44,557 nucleotides of DNA from Burkholderiales bacterium (GCA_017880775.1 JADGRQ010000034.1:1-44557); one strand, 5' to 3'; counted from the first letter of the stretch, positions 1-7,426 are shown. A program made the numbers and translations. The notes: a model not told the origin generated them from the sequence alone.

Positions 1-679
1 CGAACATGATCGCATAGAGCGAGCCGGCGACCGCGGTCAGCGCGGCGCTGAGCATGTACGCCCACAATTTGTAGCGTCCCGCCGCGGCCCCCAGAGAGCG
101 CGCGGCGCGTTCGCTGTCCTTGATGGCGCGCAGGTAATAGCCCATGCGGCTGTTCTCCATCCACCAGGTCAGCGCCAGCGTGCCGATCAGCACAGCCAGG
201 AACAGGTAGTAGTAGGGCAGGGCGGAGGTGAACGACAGATCCATCAGGCTGCGCGGCACGGTGGGGCCGGAGAGGCCGACGGCCGCGCCGAGGTAATCGG
301 TGTTCGTCACGATCAGGCGCACCAGTTCGGCCACCGCGATGGTGGCCATGCTGAAATAATGCCCGGACAAGCGCAGCGTGGGCACCCCCACGACCAGGGC
401 GATCAGCAGGCTGGCCAACACCCCCAGCGGCAGTCCGGCAATCGGCGGCAGGCCCAGGTGCAAATACGCTGCCAGCGCGCCATAGGCGCCGCAGCCGAAA
501 AACACCACATGGCCGATCGACACCTGCCCGGCATAGCCGCCCACGATGTTCCACGCCGAAGCCCCCACCGCATACAGCAAGACCAGCGCCCCCAGCCGCT
601 GCTGGAACGCGGTGTGCCAGACCAGCGGATAGGCCACGATCATGCCGAGCCAGGAGACCGGCCATAGCCAGCGGTGCAT
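1..679 (-). CDS. livM: LivM-type ABC transporter permease, 3' end cut off by window
   Basis: Inner-membrane permease of a branched-chain amino acid/amide-type (HAAT) ABC importer. The ATG at 679-677 overlaps the LivH stop codon as ATGA, so the two are translationally coupled. About 226 residues are visible and the frame is open to the window edge. The N-terminal half is a series of hydrophobic helices. The family signature around residues 47-66 is clear (NIVGGYAGQVSIGH followed by a Gly/Ala-rich helix). A later stretch with RAIKDSERAARSLG matches the cytoplasmic loop of LivM proteins, where the EAA-like contact with the ATPase lies. The family is usually 300-350 residues, so roughly a third is missing. 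The ATPase genes (livG/livF) are not in view and probably lie to the left. The substrate cannot be told from the sequence. Confidence 0.93.
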   Translation of the reverse strand, partial: MHRWLWPVSWLGMIVAYPLVWHTAFQQRLGALVLLYAVGASAWNIVGGYAGQVSIGHVVFFGCGAYGALAAYLHLGLPPIAGLPLGVLASLLIALVVGVPTLRLSGHYFSMATIAVAELVRLIVTNTDYLGAAVGLSGPTVPRSLMDLSFTSALPYYYLFLAVLIGTLALTWWMENSRMGYYLRAIKDSERAARSLGAAAGRYKLWAYMLSAALTAVAGSLYAIMF

Positions 680-1542
680 CACGTCTTCCCCATCAGGCCC
701 TGCGGCCGCAGCCACAGCACCGCCACGAACAGCGAATAGACCACGATGTCCTTGTATACCGGACCGATCCAGTAGGCCGACAGCGACTCGATCACCCCGA
801 TAAGCAAGCCCGCCACCAGCGCACCCGGCACGTTGCCGAAACCCCCGAGCGAGACGGTAACGAAGGCCACGATCACCAGCGTCTCGCCCACGGTGGGCGA
901 GATGTAGAAGAACGTCGCGATCAGCGCGCCGGCGATGCCGGTGGCGCCTGCCGCCAGGCCCCAGGCGACCGCCTGCATCTGGTGCGGCTTGATGCCCATC
1001 AACTGCGCCGCCACCTGATCCTCGGCCACCGCCAGCATGCGGCTGCCCAGCGCGGTGCGCGTCAGCAGCAGGTGCAGCCCCGCCGTGACCAGCAGCGCCA
1101 CCGCGCCGGCCAGCAGCCGCGCCGCCGGGATGCGGATGCCGCTCAGGTCGAAAGTGCCGCCGACCAGATTGTCGGGCAGCGACAGGAAGTTGGCGCCGAA
1201 ATACCAGAACACCGCGTAGCGCAGGAACAGCGCCAGGCCGAACGTGCCCAGGATCTGCGCGATCATCGGGCCGCGCATCACGTGGCGCACAAGCGCGAAA
1301 TAGACAACGATGCCCACCGTGGCCATCAACAACGCGGCGATCGGCACCGACGCCGCCGGCCCCAGCCCCAGCGTCTTCCAGACCACGAAGGTCGTGTACA
1401 TCGCCAGCATGACGAAGTCGCCATGGGCGAAGTTCACCACGTTCATCATGCCCCAGATCAACGTCAGCCCGGAGGCGAACAGCGCATACAGCGCGCCCAG
1501 CAGAACGCCGCTGACAACCAGCTGCAGGATGGTCACGCTCAT
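679..1542 (-). CDS. livH: LivH-type ABC transporter permease
   Basis: Inner-membrane permease partner of LivM in a HAAT-family importer; 287 residues, the usual LivH length. It begins with a hydrophobic helix, then the family hallmark ALYALFASGLTLIWGMMNVV and NFAHGDFVMLAMY near residues 16-48. Residues near 170-190 (GSRMLAVAEDQVAAQLMGI) match the conserved cytoplasmic loop. The C-terminus ends in WLRPQGLMGK, also typical. It lies 87 nt downstream of the binding-protein gene and overlaps livM by ATGA, so the three form an operon. The Shine-Dalgarno before this ATG is weak, as often in internal operon genes. The family assignment is secure; the transported solute is unknown. Confidence 0.95.
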   Translation of the reverse strand: MSVTILQLVVSGVLLGALYALFASGLTLIWGMMNVVNFAHGDFVMLAMYTTFVVWKTLGLGPAASVPIAALLMATVGIVVYFALVRHVMRGPMIAQILGTFGLALFLRYAVFWYFGANFLSLPDNLVGGTFDLSGIRIPAARLLAGAVALLVTAGLHLLLTRTALGSRMLAVAEDQVAAQLMGIKPHQMQAVAWGLAAGATGIAGALIATFFYISPTVGETLVIVAFVTVSLGGFGNVPGALVAGLLIGVIESLSAYWIGPVYKDIVVYSLFVAVLWLRPQGLMGKT

Positions 1543-1629
1543 GCCAGAGGTGTTCCGACCTTGCGGCGCCGGCGCAGGGCGCGCCTCACCGCCGCGCCAA
1601 GGTGGAAATCCGCCGGGCCGCAGGCGGCC

Positions 1630-2877
1630 TTACCAGCCCTTGTAGGGCAGCAGCAGCGGCGCCGCTGCCGATGCTTTCGGCCAGACCGCCACATAGCGGT
1701 TGCCCTGGATCTGGATCAGCAGCGCGGCGGCCAGCGTGTTGTTGCCCTTCTCGTCGAACTTCACGCCGCGAAAACCCATCATCAACTGGTTCGGCTTCAG
1801 GTCGGTCGCCTTCAGCGCCGCCTGGATCTTTGCCGGCTCGGTCGACCCGGCGCGGTTGATGGCATCGGCCAGCACCAACAGCCCCTGCATGGCGCGGCCC
1901 GCCGTGTCATCCAGGTCCACGCCGCGCTTCTTCTTGTACATCTCGTTGATCAGATAGGTCACGCTGCCGGGCTTGCCGATGTCCCAGGCAGAGCGGTTGA
2001 TCGCGCCCTGGGCGATGCTGCCGACATTGGTCAGGAAAGCCGCATCGGAGAACCCGGAATTGTCGCCGATCACCACCGGCGGCTTGTAGTCCATCGCCTT
2101 CATGGTCTTCATGTAGAGGATCGCGTCGGAGGTGTAGCTGACGAAGATCACCACGTCCGGCTTCTTGTCCTTCAGCTGCAGCACCTGGGACTGCACGTCC
2201 GTGGTGTTGGCGCTGTAGGGGATCTCGATGCCGATGTTGAATCCGCTTTCCTTCGCCGCCTCGCGCAGCACCTTGGCGATGGAGGTGCCGTATTCGGTGT
2301 TCTCGTTCACGATCGCGATCGAATCGACCTTGCGGCCGCCGGCTTTCAGCTCTTTCAGGAAAGCCATGTAGGTCGTGGCGATGTCGGACGCAATCGGCGT
2401 GGTGCGGAAGAACCACTTGAAGCCGCGCTCGGTCAGGTTGGCCGCCACCGATTCGCCGCTGAGGAAGGGGATGCCGTATTTCTCCGCGATCGCGCTGGCG
2501 GTCAGCGTGATCCCGGACTGATAGGCGCCGACCAGCGCGTGCACCTTCTCTTCGGTGATCAGCCGCAGCGCCTGGTTCTGCCCGGCCGCGGGCGTGCCCT
2601 GGTTGTCGGCGAACACGATCTCGATCTTCGCGCCCTTCAGGCCGGGCAGCCCCGCGCCCTTCGCCAGCGTCAGATCGCCCAGCTCGGGATGGGCGTTGTT
2701 GATCACGTCCATCGCCACTTCCAGCGCCGCCTTCGCGGACTCGCCGGCGCTCGCGGCATTGCCGCTGAGCGGGTAGATGGCGCCGATCTTGACGGGGCTC
2801 TGCGCGAAGCCGGGCGCGGCCATCACGCCGGCCATCGCCAAGGCGCCGAACAGCGTCAGGACTTTTTTGATTGCCAT
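1630..2877 (-). CDS. HAAT-family periplasmic substrate-binding protein (LivK-like)
   Basis: Periplasmic solute receptor of the adjacent LivHM transporter; 415 residues. It has a Sec signal peptide of about 25 residues (two lysines, a hydrophobic core, PGFA cleavage end). The mature part opens with VKIGAIYPLSGNAAS, the typical start of type-1 periplasmic-binding proteins (Peripla_BP_6). Later motifs such as LVGAYQSGITLTASAIAEKYGIPFL and the hinge-region VVIFVSY are typical of receptors for amino acids, amides or aromatic acids. The start codon is supported by a strong ribosome site, AAGGAGGAGTAC, directly before ATG. As first gene of the operon it would be expected to be the most highly expressed. 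The ligand is not predictable here; the surrounding catabolic genes make an organic acid as likely as an amino acid. Confidence 0.93.
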   Translation of the reverse strand: MAIKKVLTLFGALAMAGVMAAPGFAQSPVKIGAIYPLSGNAASAGESAKAALEVAMDVINNAHPELGDLTLAKGAGLPGLKGAKIEIVFADNQGTPAAGQNQALRLITEEKVHALVGAYQSGITLTASAIAEKYGIPFLSGESVAANLTERGFKWFFRTTPIASDIATTYMAFLKELKAGGRKVDSIAIVNENTEYGTSIAKVLREAAKESGFNIGIEIPYSANTTDVQSQVLQLKDKKPDVVIFVSYTSDAILYMKTMKAMDYKPPVVIGDNSGFSDAAFLTNVGSIAQGAINRSAWDIGKPGSVTYLINEMYKKKRGVDLDDTAGRAMQGLLVLADAINRAGSTEPAKIQAALKATDLKPNQLMMGFRGVKFDEKGNNTLAAALLIQIQGNRYVAVWPKASAAAPLLLPYKGW

Positions 2878-3012
2878 GTACTCCTCCTTGTACGGGGTTT
2901 AGTCAGACGGGGCTTTCGAGACACGTCCGCAAATCGCTGCCACTCCTAACACTCTATGGCGTCTTGCCGATTTATTGTAGCAGAGGCAAATTGTAAGCTG
3001 GACTGTACGGGC

Positions 3013-3981
3013 TTACTGCGGCTGGATGCCCGCCGCGCGGACCAGCTTGCCCATGTTGTCGACTTCGCTGCGGAACGCCGCGGCATAGGCTTCGGGACTG
3101 GCGAATGTCGCAGGCTCCATCGCCTGCTTCGCAAAAGACTCGCGCACGTCGGGCATGGCCATGACTTTTGCGATCTCGGCGTGCAGCCGGTTCACCACGT
3201 CCTTCGGCATGCCGGCCGGCCCCATCAGGCCGATCATCGCGCCGAAATTGTAGTCCAATCCCTGCTCGATCATCGTGGGCACGTTGGGCAGCGCGCTGGC
3301 GCGCTTCTCCCAGGTGGTTGCCAGCGCGCGCAGCTTGCCCGCGTTGATGTGCTGCAACGGTGTCTGCACCAGGTCGAACATCATCTGGATGTTGCCCGCG
3401 AGCAGGTCGACCACCGCCTGCGATGCGCCTTTGTAGGGCACCTCGATGATGTCCACGCCGGTTTTCAACTTGAACAGCTCGGTGGCGAGGTGCAGCGTAT
3501 TGCCCACGCCCGCGGTGCCGAAGTTCACCCTGCCGGGATTCGCCTTTGCGTAGGCGATCAGTTCCTGCACGTTCTTCGCCGGCACGCTCGGATGCACCGA
3601 AAGTACGAGCGGCGAGATGATCGCGTTATTGATCGGCGTGAGATCCTTCAGCACGTCGTAGGGCAGCTTCTTGTAGAGGTGCGGCTGCGCGCCGTAAGTG
3701 GTCAGCCCCGCGAGCAGCAACGTGTAGCCGTCCGGCGGGCTCTTGACGACGAACTCGGTGCCGATCACCGTGTTGCCTCCGGGCTTGTTCTCCACCACCA
3801 CCTGGGTGGAGAGCAGCGGGCCGAGGCGCTCGGCAACCGTGCGCGCGGTGAAATCCGAAGACCCTCCGGGAGTGTAAGGGACGATGATCCTGATCGGCCT
3901 GGATGGCCAGGCTTGCGCCGGAGCGGCGGCGGAATACACGGCAGCGAGAACGATGAATGCGCCTGCGAGCAATCGGAACAT
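3013..3981 (-). CDS. Bug/TctC-family periplasmic receptor (1 of 4)
   Basis: Extracytoplasmic solute receptor of the Bug (Bordetella uptake gene)/TctC family; 322 residues. I chose the ATG at 3981 because AAAGGGAG lies 6-8 nt before it and it directly starts a signal peptide (MFRLLAGAFIVLAAVYSAAA, cleavage after AQA). The mature protein shows the family order: [57 protein letters not shown] and VPYKGASQAVVDLLAG. It is the last gene of a minus-strand set with the deleted dehydrogenase relic and the flavin monooxygenase, so its ligand may be an aromatic or CoA-activatable acid. No TctA/TctB membrane components are nearby, which is normal for Bug genes. Confidence 0.94.
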   Translation of the reverse strand: MFRLLAGAFIVLAAVYSAAAPAQAWPSRPIRIIVPYTPGGSSDFTARTVAERLGPLLSTQVVVENKPGGNTVIGTEFVVKSPPDGYTLLLAGLTTYGAQPHLYKKLPYDVLKDLTPINNAIISPLVLSVHPSVPAKNVQELIAYAKANPGRVNFGTAGVGNTLHLATELFKLKTGVDIIEVPYKGASQAVVDLLAGNIQMMFDLVQTPLQHINAGKLRALATTWEKRASALPNVPTMIEQGLDYNFGAMIGLMGPAGMPKDVVNRLHAEIAKVMAMPDVRESFAKQAMEPATFASPEAYAAAFRSEVDNMGKLVRAAGIQPQ

Positions 3982-4006
3982 GCGGATCTCCCTTTGCAAG
4001 GCCATC

Positions 4007-4177
4007 TCAGTACACCACCACGCTGCGGATCGACTCGCCCGAGTGCATCAGGTCGAACGCCTTGTCGATGTCGTTCAGTTCAACGAGGACCTCGCCGGAC
4101 TTCGGCCCGGCCAACTGCACCGTCTCCACCACCAGGGGCTTGCCGGGAGCGTAGGCGACGGCTGCTCGAACGTCCAT
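4007..4177 (-). pseudogene. In-frame internal deletion relic of class III alcohol dehydrogenase (FrmA/AdhC)
   Basis: A 56-codon ORF that joins the first ~33 residues of an S-(hydroxymethyl)glutathione/class III zinc alcohol dehydrogenase (MDVRAAVAYAPGKPL, then VVETVQLAGPKSGEVLVE) to its last ~23 residues (DIDKAFDLMHSGESIRSVVVY). The family is about 370 residues, so roughly 310 central codons are missing, including all zinc ligands and the Rossmann fold. The reading frame, a GGAG ribosome site 8 nt upstream and the stop codon survive, so a short peptide could still be made. The start overlaps the stop of the upstream monooxygenase (TAATG), so it was once a coupled operon gene. An assembly artefact is possible, but a clean in-frame join within a coherent operon suggests a real deletion. 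Confidence 0.82.
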
Positions 4178-5346
4178 TACGATTTCTCCATGTTGTTGGC
4201 TGCCGATTCTAGCGTTGCAGCCACCCGCGCCATGAACTGCGGCGCAAGTTCCGTGAGGCGCGCATCGCTCATGCGCCCGCTGCGCGTCATATAGTCGTAG
4301 GCGAGCCCGAGCGCGTCGAAGCGCGCCATCCGCTCGGCCATGTTCTCGTACCAGTACGAGCTCGCATTCGCTGCGGCGACGATCTTCTCCACCACCGGCC
4401 GGCGCTCGCGCTCGAACGCAGCCAGCGCGCGCGGCACGTCTTCGCCTGCCTCGCCGAACGCTCGGTCGAGCGCGATCGCGTCCTCGAACGCAAGCCGCGT
4501 GCCTGAACCGATGGAGAAATGCCCGGTGCGCAGCGCATCGCCGATCAGGACCACGGGGACGGATGAGAAGCGTGCGACCCAGTTCCGATTCGACAGCAGC
4601 GGAAATTGCCGCCAGGTGGACTTGTTCGACACCAGGGGATGGCCGCCGAGGTCGGGCGCGAACACGCGTTCGCAATACGAGCGCGATGCTTCGTCTGTCA
4701 TTCTCGCGAAGCCCGTTCTTTCCCACGTCGGCGCATCGCACTCCACGATGAAAGTGCTCATGTCCGGCGCGTAGCGATAATGGTGTGCGACGAATACGCC
4801 ATGCTCACTCTCGCGGAAGGTGAGCGTCAGGCACTCGAACGACTGCGTGGTGCCATACCAGGCAAACCTGTTGGTGAGCCACTCGATCTTCGGCTCGAAC
4901 TGCGTCCCAAGCGTGCGGCGGACAAGCGAGTTCACGCCGTCGGCTGCGACGATCACGTCCGCACCGGACAGTTCATCGAGCGAAACCACAGTACGTCCGA
5001 ACCCGATCTGTACGCCCGCTCCACGGCACAACTCGATCAGGAACTGGTTCAACCTAAGCCGCGCGATGGATGAAAAACCGTTGCCATCGATGTCCACATG
5101 CTGGTCGCGGTGCACGATGCGCTGGATCGGCCAGGTCTCCATCCTCGGCAGCAGTTGCCGGTACAGGTCGGGCGCGTCGCGCTCAAGGAAGGCAAGCGCA
5201 CCCTGCGAGAACACCACGCCGAAGCCGAACGTGGCGTCTGGCGGGTTCTGCTCGAACACCTCGACGCGCGCCGCCAGCTGGCGGCGCTTTGCAAGCAGCG
5301 AAAATAGCAGGCCGGCGGGGCCTGCTCCGAGGACCGCGATCCTCAC
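4177..5346 (-). CDS. FAD-dependent monooxygenase, salicylyl-CoA/anthraniloyl-CoA hydroxylase N-domain type
   Basis: Class A flavin hydroxylase fold; 389 residues from the GTG at 5346, chosen because GGGGGGAG lies just upstream and the protein then starts directly with the FAD-binding beta strand RIAVLGAGPAG (GxGxxG at residues 7-12). Further hallmarks are FGFGVVFSQGAL, the DG motif in DVIVAADGVNSLVR, NRFAWYGT, ESEHGVFVAH and GDALRTGHFSIGSGT (GD at 269-270). FGFGVVFS, NRFAW.GT and TGHFSIGSGT are what I know from the monooxygenase half of salicylyl-CoA 5-hydroxylase and anthraniloyl-CoA monooxygenase, where a second old-yellow-enzyme domain often follows. Here that second domain is absent. A role on an aryl-CoA substrate is inference. 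It leads the operon with the adh relic and a Bug receptor. Confidence 0.88.
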   Translation of the reverse strand: MRIAVLGAGPAGLLFSLLAKRRQLAARVEVFEQNPPDATFGFGVVFSQGALAFLERDAPDLYRQLLPRMETWPIQRIVHRDQHVDIDGNGFSSIARLRLNQFLIELCRGAGVQIGFGRTVVSLDELSGADVIVAADGVNSLVRRTLGTQFEPKIEWLTNRFAWYGTTQSFECLTLTFRESEHGVFVAHHYRYAPDMSTFIVECDAPTWERTGFARMTDEASRSYCERVFAPDLGGHPLVSNKSTWRQFPLLSNRNWVARFSSVPVVLIGDALRTGHFSIGSGTRLAFEDAIALDRAFGEAGEDVPRALAAFERERRPVVEKIVAAANASSYWYENMAERMARFDALGLAYDYMTRSGRMSDARLTELAPQFMARVAATLESAANNMEKS

Positions 5347-5415
5347 CCGATTCTCCCCCCAGGGTTGTAGCAAAGAGATGATAAGTCGGATATCTTGCAG
5401 ACGGAATTCTCTTCC

Positions 5416-6381
5416 ATGTCTCGTTTTGCGACCTCCCTGCTCGCCTTAGTCTTTGCCGCCCACGGCGTGGCGGCGCTCGGACAGATGTGTCCGGGCAAGC
5501 CGGTGCGGCTGGTCGTCGGCTTTACGCCCGGCGGCGGCGTGGACATCAACGCGCGGCTGCTGGCGTCGAAGCTGTCCGAATTGATCGGCCAATCGGTGAT
5601 CGTCGAGAACAAGCCGGGCGCCGGCACCAACATCGCCAACGAGTTCGTCGCACGATCGGCGCCCGATGGCTGCACACTGCTCGTCAACACGGCGGCCGTG
5701 GCGATCAACATGGCGCTCTACAGGAACCTGACGTTCGATGCGCTGCGTGACTTCGCGCCCGTGTCGGTGTTCTCCGAGAGTCCGAACATCCTCGTGGTGA
5801 ATTCTTCGGCGCCGATCAGGAGTGTGGCCGAGCTGCTCGCCCTCGCGCGTGCCAGGCCCGGCGTGCTGAACTATTCTTCCGCCGGCTCGGGCACGACGCA
5901 ACACCTCTCGGCAGAACTGTTGAAGTTGCGCACCGGCACGAACATCGTGCACGTGCCGTACAAGGGCACTGCGCCGTCACTCACCGCGCTGATCGCCGGC
6001 GAAGTCGACTTTACCTTCGCCAACATCCCGGCGATCCTGCAGCACGTGAAAGGCGGGCGCCTGCGACCGCTCGCAACCACCGGGTCGAAACGCTCGGAGC
6101 TGATGCAAGAGCTGCCGACGATGAAGGAAGCCGGGGTGAACGGCGTCGAAGTCACCGTCTGGTACGGAGTGCTCGCACCTGCCGCGACGCCGCGCGAAAT
6201 CGTCAACACGCTGGCCGGCGCGATTGCAAGGGCCGCGCGCTCTCAGGACATCAGAACGCGCCTCGTCGATCAGGGTGCGGAACCCGTCGGCAACACGCCG
6301 GAGGAGTTTGGAAAACTCCTGCGCGAGGAGGTCGCGCGCTGGGCCGAGGTGATCGGCGCCGCGGGAATCAGGGCTGATTAA
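5416..6381 (+). CDS. Bug/TctC-family periplasmic receptor (2 of 4)
   Basis: Periplasmic solute receptor; 321 residues from ATG 5416. A TTG at 5395 is an upstream alternative, but the ATG directly precedes a signal peptide (MSRFATSLLALVFAAHGVAA). Family motifs are present in order: PGKPVRLVVGFTPGGGVDINAR, VIVENKPGAGTNIANEFV, SAPDGCTLLVN, LNYSSAGSGTTQHLSAELL, VPYKGTAPSLTALIAGEVDFTF. The mature protein carries two cysteines (in GQMCPGKP and PDGCTLL), unusual for Bug proteins and perhaps a disulfide. It diverges from the flavin monooxygenase with 69 nt between starts, so the promoters share that space. Its last 46 nt are repeated at 7908-7953 beyond two toxin-antitoxin modules. Confidence 0.93.
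   Translation: MSRFATSLLALVFAAHGVAALGQMCPGKPVRLVVGFTPGGGVDINARLLASKLSELIGQSVIVENKPGAGTNIANEFVARSAPDGCTLLVNTAAVAINMALYRNLTFDALRDFAPVSVFSESPNILVVNSSAPIRSVAELLALARARPGVLNYSSAGSGTTQHLSAELLKLRTGTNIVHVPYKGTAPSLTALIAGEVDFTFANIPAILQHVKGGRLRPLATTGSKRSELMQELPTMKEAGVNGVEVTVWYGVLAPAATPREIVNTLAGAIARAARSQDIRTRLVDQGAEPVGNTPEEFGKLLREEVARWAEVIGAAGIRAD
6335..6380 (+). repeat. 46-nt direct repeat, copy A (3' end of Bug gene)
   Basis: This segment encodes the last residues of the Bug receptor (RWAEVIGAAGIRAD) and its stop codon. It matches 7908-7953 at 44 of 46 positions by my alignment (differences at 6362 and 6375). The copies stand 1573 nt apart and enclose two toxin-antitoxin modules. A gene 3' end repeated at both borders is the layout left by site-specific integration into a gene end, but no integrase is present. 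Confidence 0.85.
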
Positions 6382-6407
6382 GCAATAGGAGAATCGATCC
6401 GGCTCAT
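6378..6407 (+). repeat. 30-nt direct repeat, left copy flanking parDE
   Basis: It starts within the Bug stop codon (TTAAGCAAT...) and ends ...GATCCGGCTCAT. It matches 7030-7059 with one mismatch (A at 6387 versus G at 7039). In both copies the repeat starts at the stop codon of the gene before it, the Bug gene here and parE at the right copy. Sequence similarity stops abruptly after CTCAT. Confidence 0.9.
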
Positions 6408-6437
6408 CGTTGCGCTGGTCCGACCCAGTTGTCGCCG

Positions 6438-6465
6438 TTGTGCTATCCTACTTCAATAGTATGAT
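6438..6465 (+). promoter_or_regulatory. Candidate parDE promoter and ParD operator
   Basis: A good -10 box, TATGAT at 6460-6465, has a weak -35, TTGTGC at 6438-6443, with a 16-nt spacer. An imperfect palindrome overlaps the -10: ATCCTACT (6445-6452), spacer TCAAT, AGTATGAT (6458-6465), with 7 of 8 arm positions pairing. Ribbon-helix-helix antitoxins such as ParD bind palindromes of this kind and repress their own operon. Confidence 0.5.
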
Positions 6466-6492
6466 TTTCCATGCAGTCCCTTGGAGGCCAGG

Positions 6493-6750
6493 ATGGGAAC
6501 CACTCGCAAGACCATTACCGTTACCGACCAGCAGGACGAGTGGATCAAGGCGCAGATCGAGGCTGGAGGTTTCACCAATGACAGCGAATACGTCCGAGAC
6601 TTGATTCGCCGCGACCAGGCGCGCAACGCGGAAATAGAGGCAGTTCGCGCCGAACTGATCAAGGGTGAGGCGAGCGGGAAGCCGCGGCCCTTCGACGCGG
6701 CCCGCTTCAAGCAAGTCATGACCGCCAAGCATGCCCGAAAGGCGCGCTGA
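6493..6750 (+). CDS. parD: ParD-type ribbon-helix-helix antitoxin
   Basis: Antitoxin and autorepressor of a type II ParDE module; 85 residues from ATG 6493, preceded by GGAGG at 6483-6487. The N-terminal ~45 residues form a ribbon-helix-helix DNA-binding domain: the strand TRKTITVTDQQDEWI followed by helices with GGFTNDSEYVRDLIRRDQ, a pattern typical of ParD/CopG proteins. The C-terminal half is charged and probably disordered until it binds the toxin. It overlaps parE by 20 nt, so expression is coupled. The chromosomal location suggests an addiction or stabilising role for the surrounding insert. Confidence 0.92.
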   Translation: MGTTRKTITVTDQQDEWIKAQIEAGGFTNDSEYVRDLIRRDQARNAEIEAVRAELIKGEASGKPRPFDAARFKQVMTAKHARKAR

Positions 6751-7033
6751 ATATCGATTAGCCCCGGCAGCGGCGCGCGATCTTGAAGGCATCTGGCTGT
6801 ACACGCTCGAAGAATGGGGAATCGAGCAGGCTCGTCTATACACCGATGAGCTCGCCGCCGCCTTCGATCAGCTCGCAAACAAGCCGCAGCTCGGCACGCA
6901 CTGCGATTACATCCGTAAAGGGTATCGCCGCAGCCGGGTGGGGCGACACGCGATCTATTTCCGCATCACCGATTACGGGATTGCCGTGATCCGCGTGTTG
7001 CACGATCGTATGGATGCGGCACGGCACCTTTAA
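6731..7033 (+). CDS. parE: ParE/RelE-superfamily toxin
   Basis: Type II toxin of the ParE group, whose known members poison DNA gyrase; 100 residues. Recognisable features are the N-terminal YRLAPAAARDLEGIWLYTLEEWG helix pair, the central LGTHCDYIRKGYRRSRVGRHAIYFRI strand region and the C-terminal VIRVLHDRMDAARHL, all typical of ParE. It starts inside parD (overlap 6731-6750), the classic gene order. Its TAA stop forms the start of the right copy of the 30-nt direct repeat, so the module ends exactly at the repeat. The open reading frame is intact. The target (gyrase) is inferred from the family. Confidence 0.92.
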   Translation: MPERRAEYRLAPAAARDLEGIWLYTLEEWGIEQARLYTDELAAAFDQLANKPQLGTHCDYIRKGYRRSRVGRHAIYFRITDYGIAVIRVLHDRMDAARHL

Positions 7034-7059
7034 GCAATGGGAGAATCGATCCGGCTCAT
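7030..7059 (+). repeat. 30-nt direct repeat, right copy flanking parDE
   Basis: Matches 6378-6407 with one mismatch and starts at the parE stop codon. The interval between copies contains exactly the parDE module with its promoter, consistent with insertion or later excision by recombination between the repeats. Confidence 0.9.
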
Positions 7060-7130
7060 TCAGAGAGGGTTTGAATTTCCAATTCGCTATGCGCTGAATT
7101 GGAGCAGGTCTGATTGACGTCGCGGCGCTT

Positions 7131-7150
7131 ATGTAGTAACGTAACTACAT
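7131..7150 (+). promoter_or_regulatory. Near-perfect palindrome, probable Phd operator
   Basis: ATGTAGTAACGTAACTACAT is palindromic at 18 of 20 positions (7-nt arms ATGTAGT/ACTACAT plus central ACGT). It sits 19 nt before the Phd-like antitoxin start, downstream of a -35-like TTGACG at 7114-7119. Phd/YefM antitoxins bind palindromes of this kind over their own promoters. No clean -10 box is visible; the likely -10 lies inside the palindrome. Confidence 0.6.
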
Positions 7151-7168
7151 TATGACTGGAGGTGCATT

Positions 7169-7426
7169 ATGTCGCTAACCACACTCTCAAGCCGCCAGTT
7201 TAACCAAGACACCAGCGGCGCCAAAAAAGCGGCGAAGCGCGGTCCGGTAATTATTACGGATCGCGGTCGGCCTGCGCATGTATTGCTGAGCATCGAGCAA
7301 TATCAGCGCTTGGCGGGCGGCCAGAAATCCTTGCTGGATGCGCTGGCGCAAACCAAGGGTGGCGATTTTGATTTTAAGCCGCCTCGCTTGCGTGGCGGAC
7401 TGTTCAAGCGGGCTGATCTTGCTTGA
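7169..7426 (+). CDS. Phd/YefM-family antitoxin
   Basis: Antitoxin of a type II module with a PIN-domain toxin; 85 residues. The N-terminal LSSRQFNQDTSGAKKAAKRGPVIITDRGRPAHVLLSIEQYQRL pattern (residues 6-48) is diagnostic of Phd/YefM DNA-binding proteins. The C-terminal tail with FDFKPPRLRGGLFKRADL is the usual PIN-toxin-binding segment. A GGAGG ribosome site lies upstream of the ATG. The stop codon overlaps the toxin start (TGATG), so translation is coupled. A 20-bp palindrome just upstream fits autoregulation. It lies in the same repeat-bounded interval as parDE. Confidence 0.93.
   Translation: MSLTTLSSRQFNQDTSGAKKAAKRGPVIITDRGRPAHVLLSIEQYQRLAGGQKSLLDALAQTKGGDFDFKPPRLRGGLFKRADLA

Noticed and set aside
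982-2949. A 655-codon open frame on the plus strand opposite livH and the binding-protein gene
   Set aside because: It is rich in His/Arg/Gln/Ala and low complexity, as expected for the antisense of high-GC coding DNA. It matches no family, while the minus-strand genes are clearly real.
6378-7059. Integron-type gene cassette with attC sites
   Set aside because: The 30-nt repeats begin at stop codons but lack the inverted core sites of attC, and no integron integrase is present.
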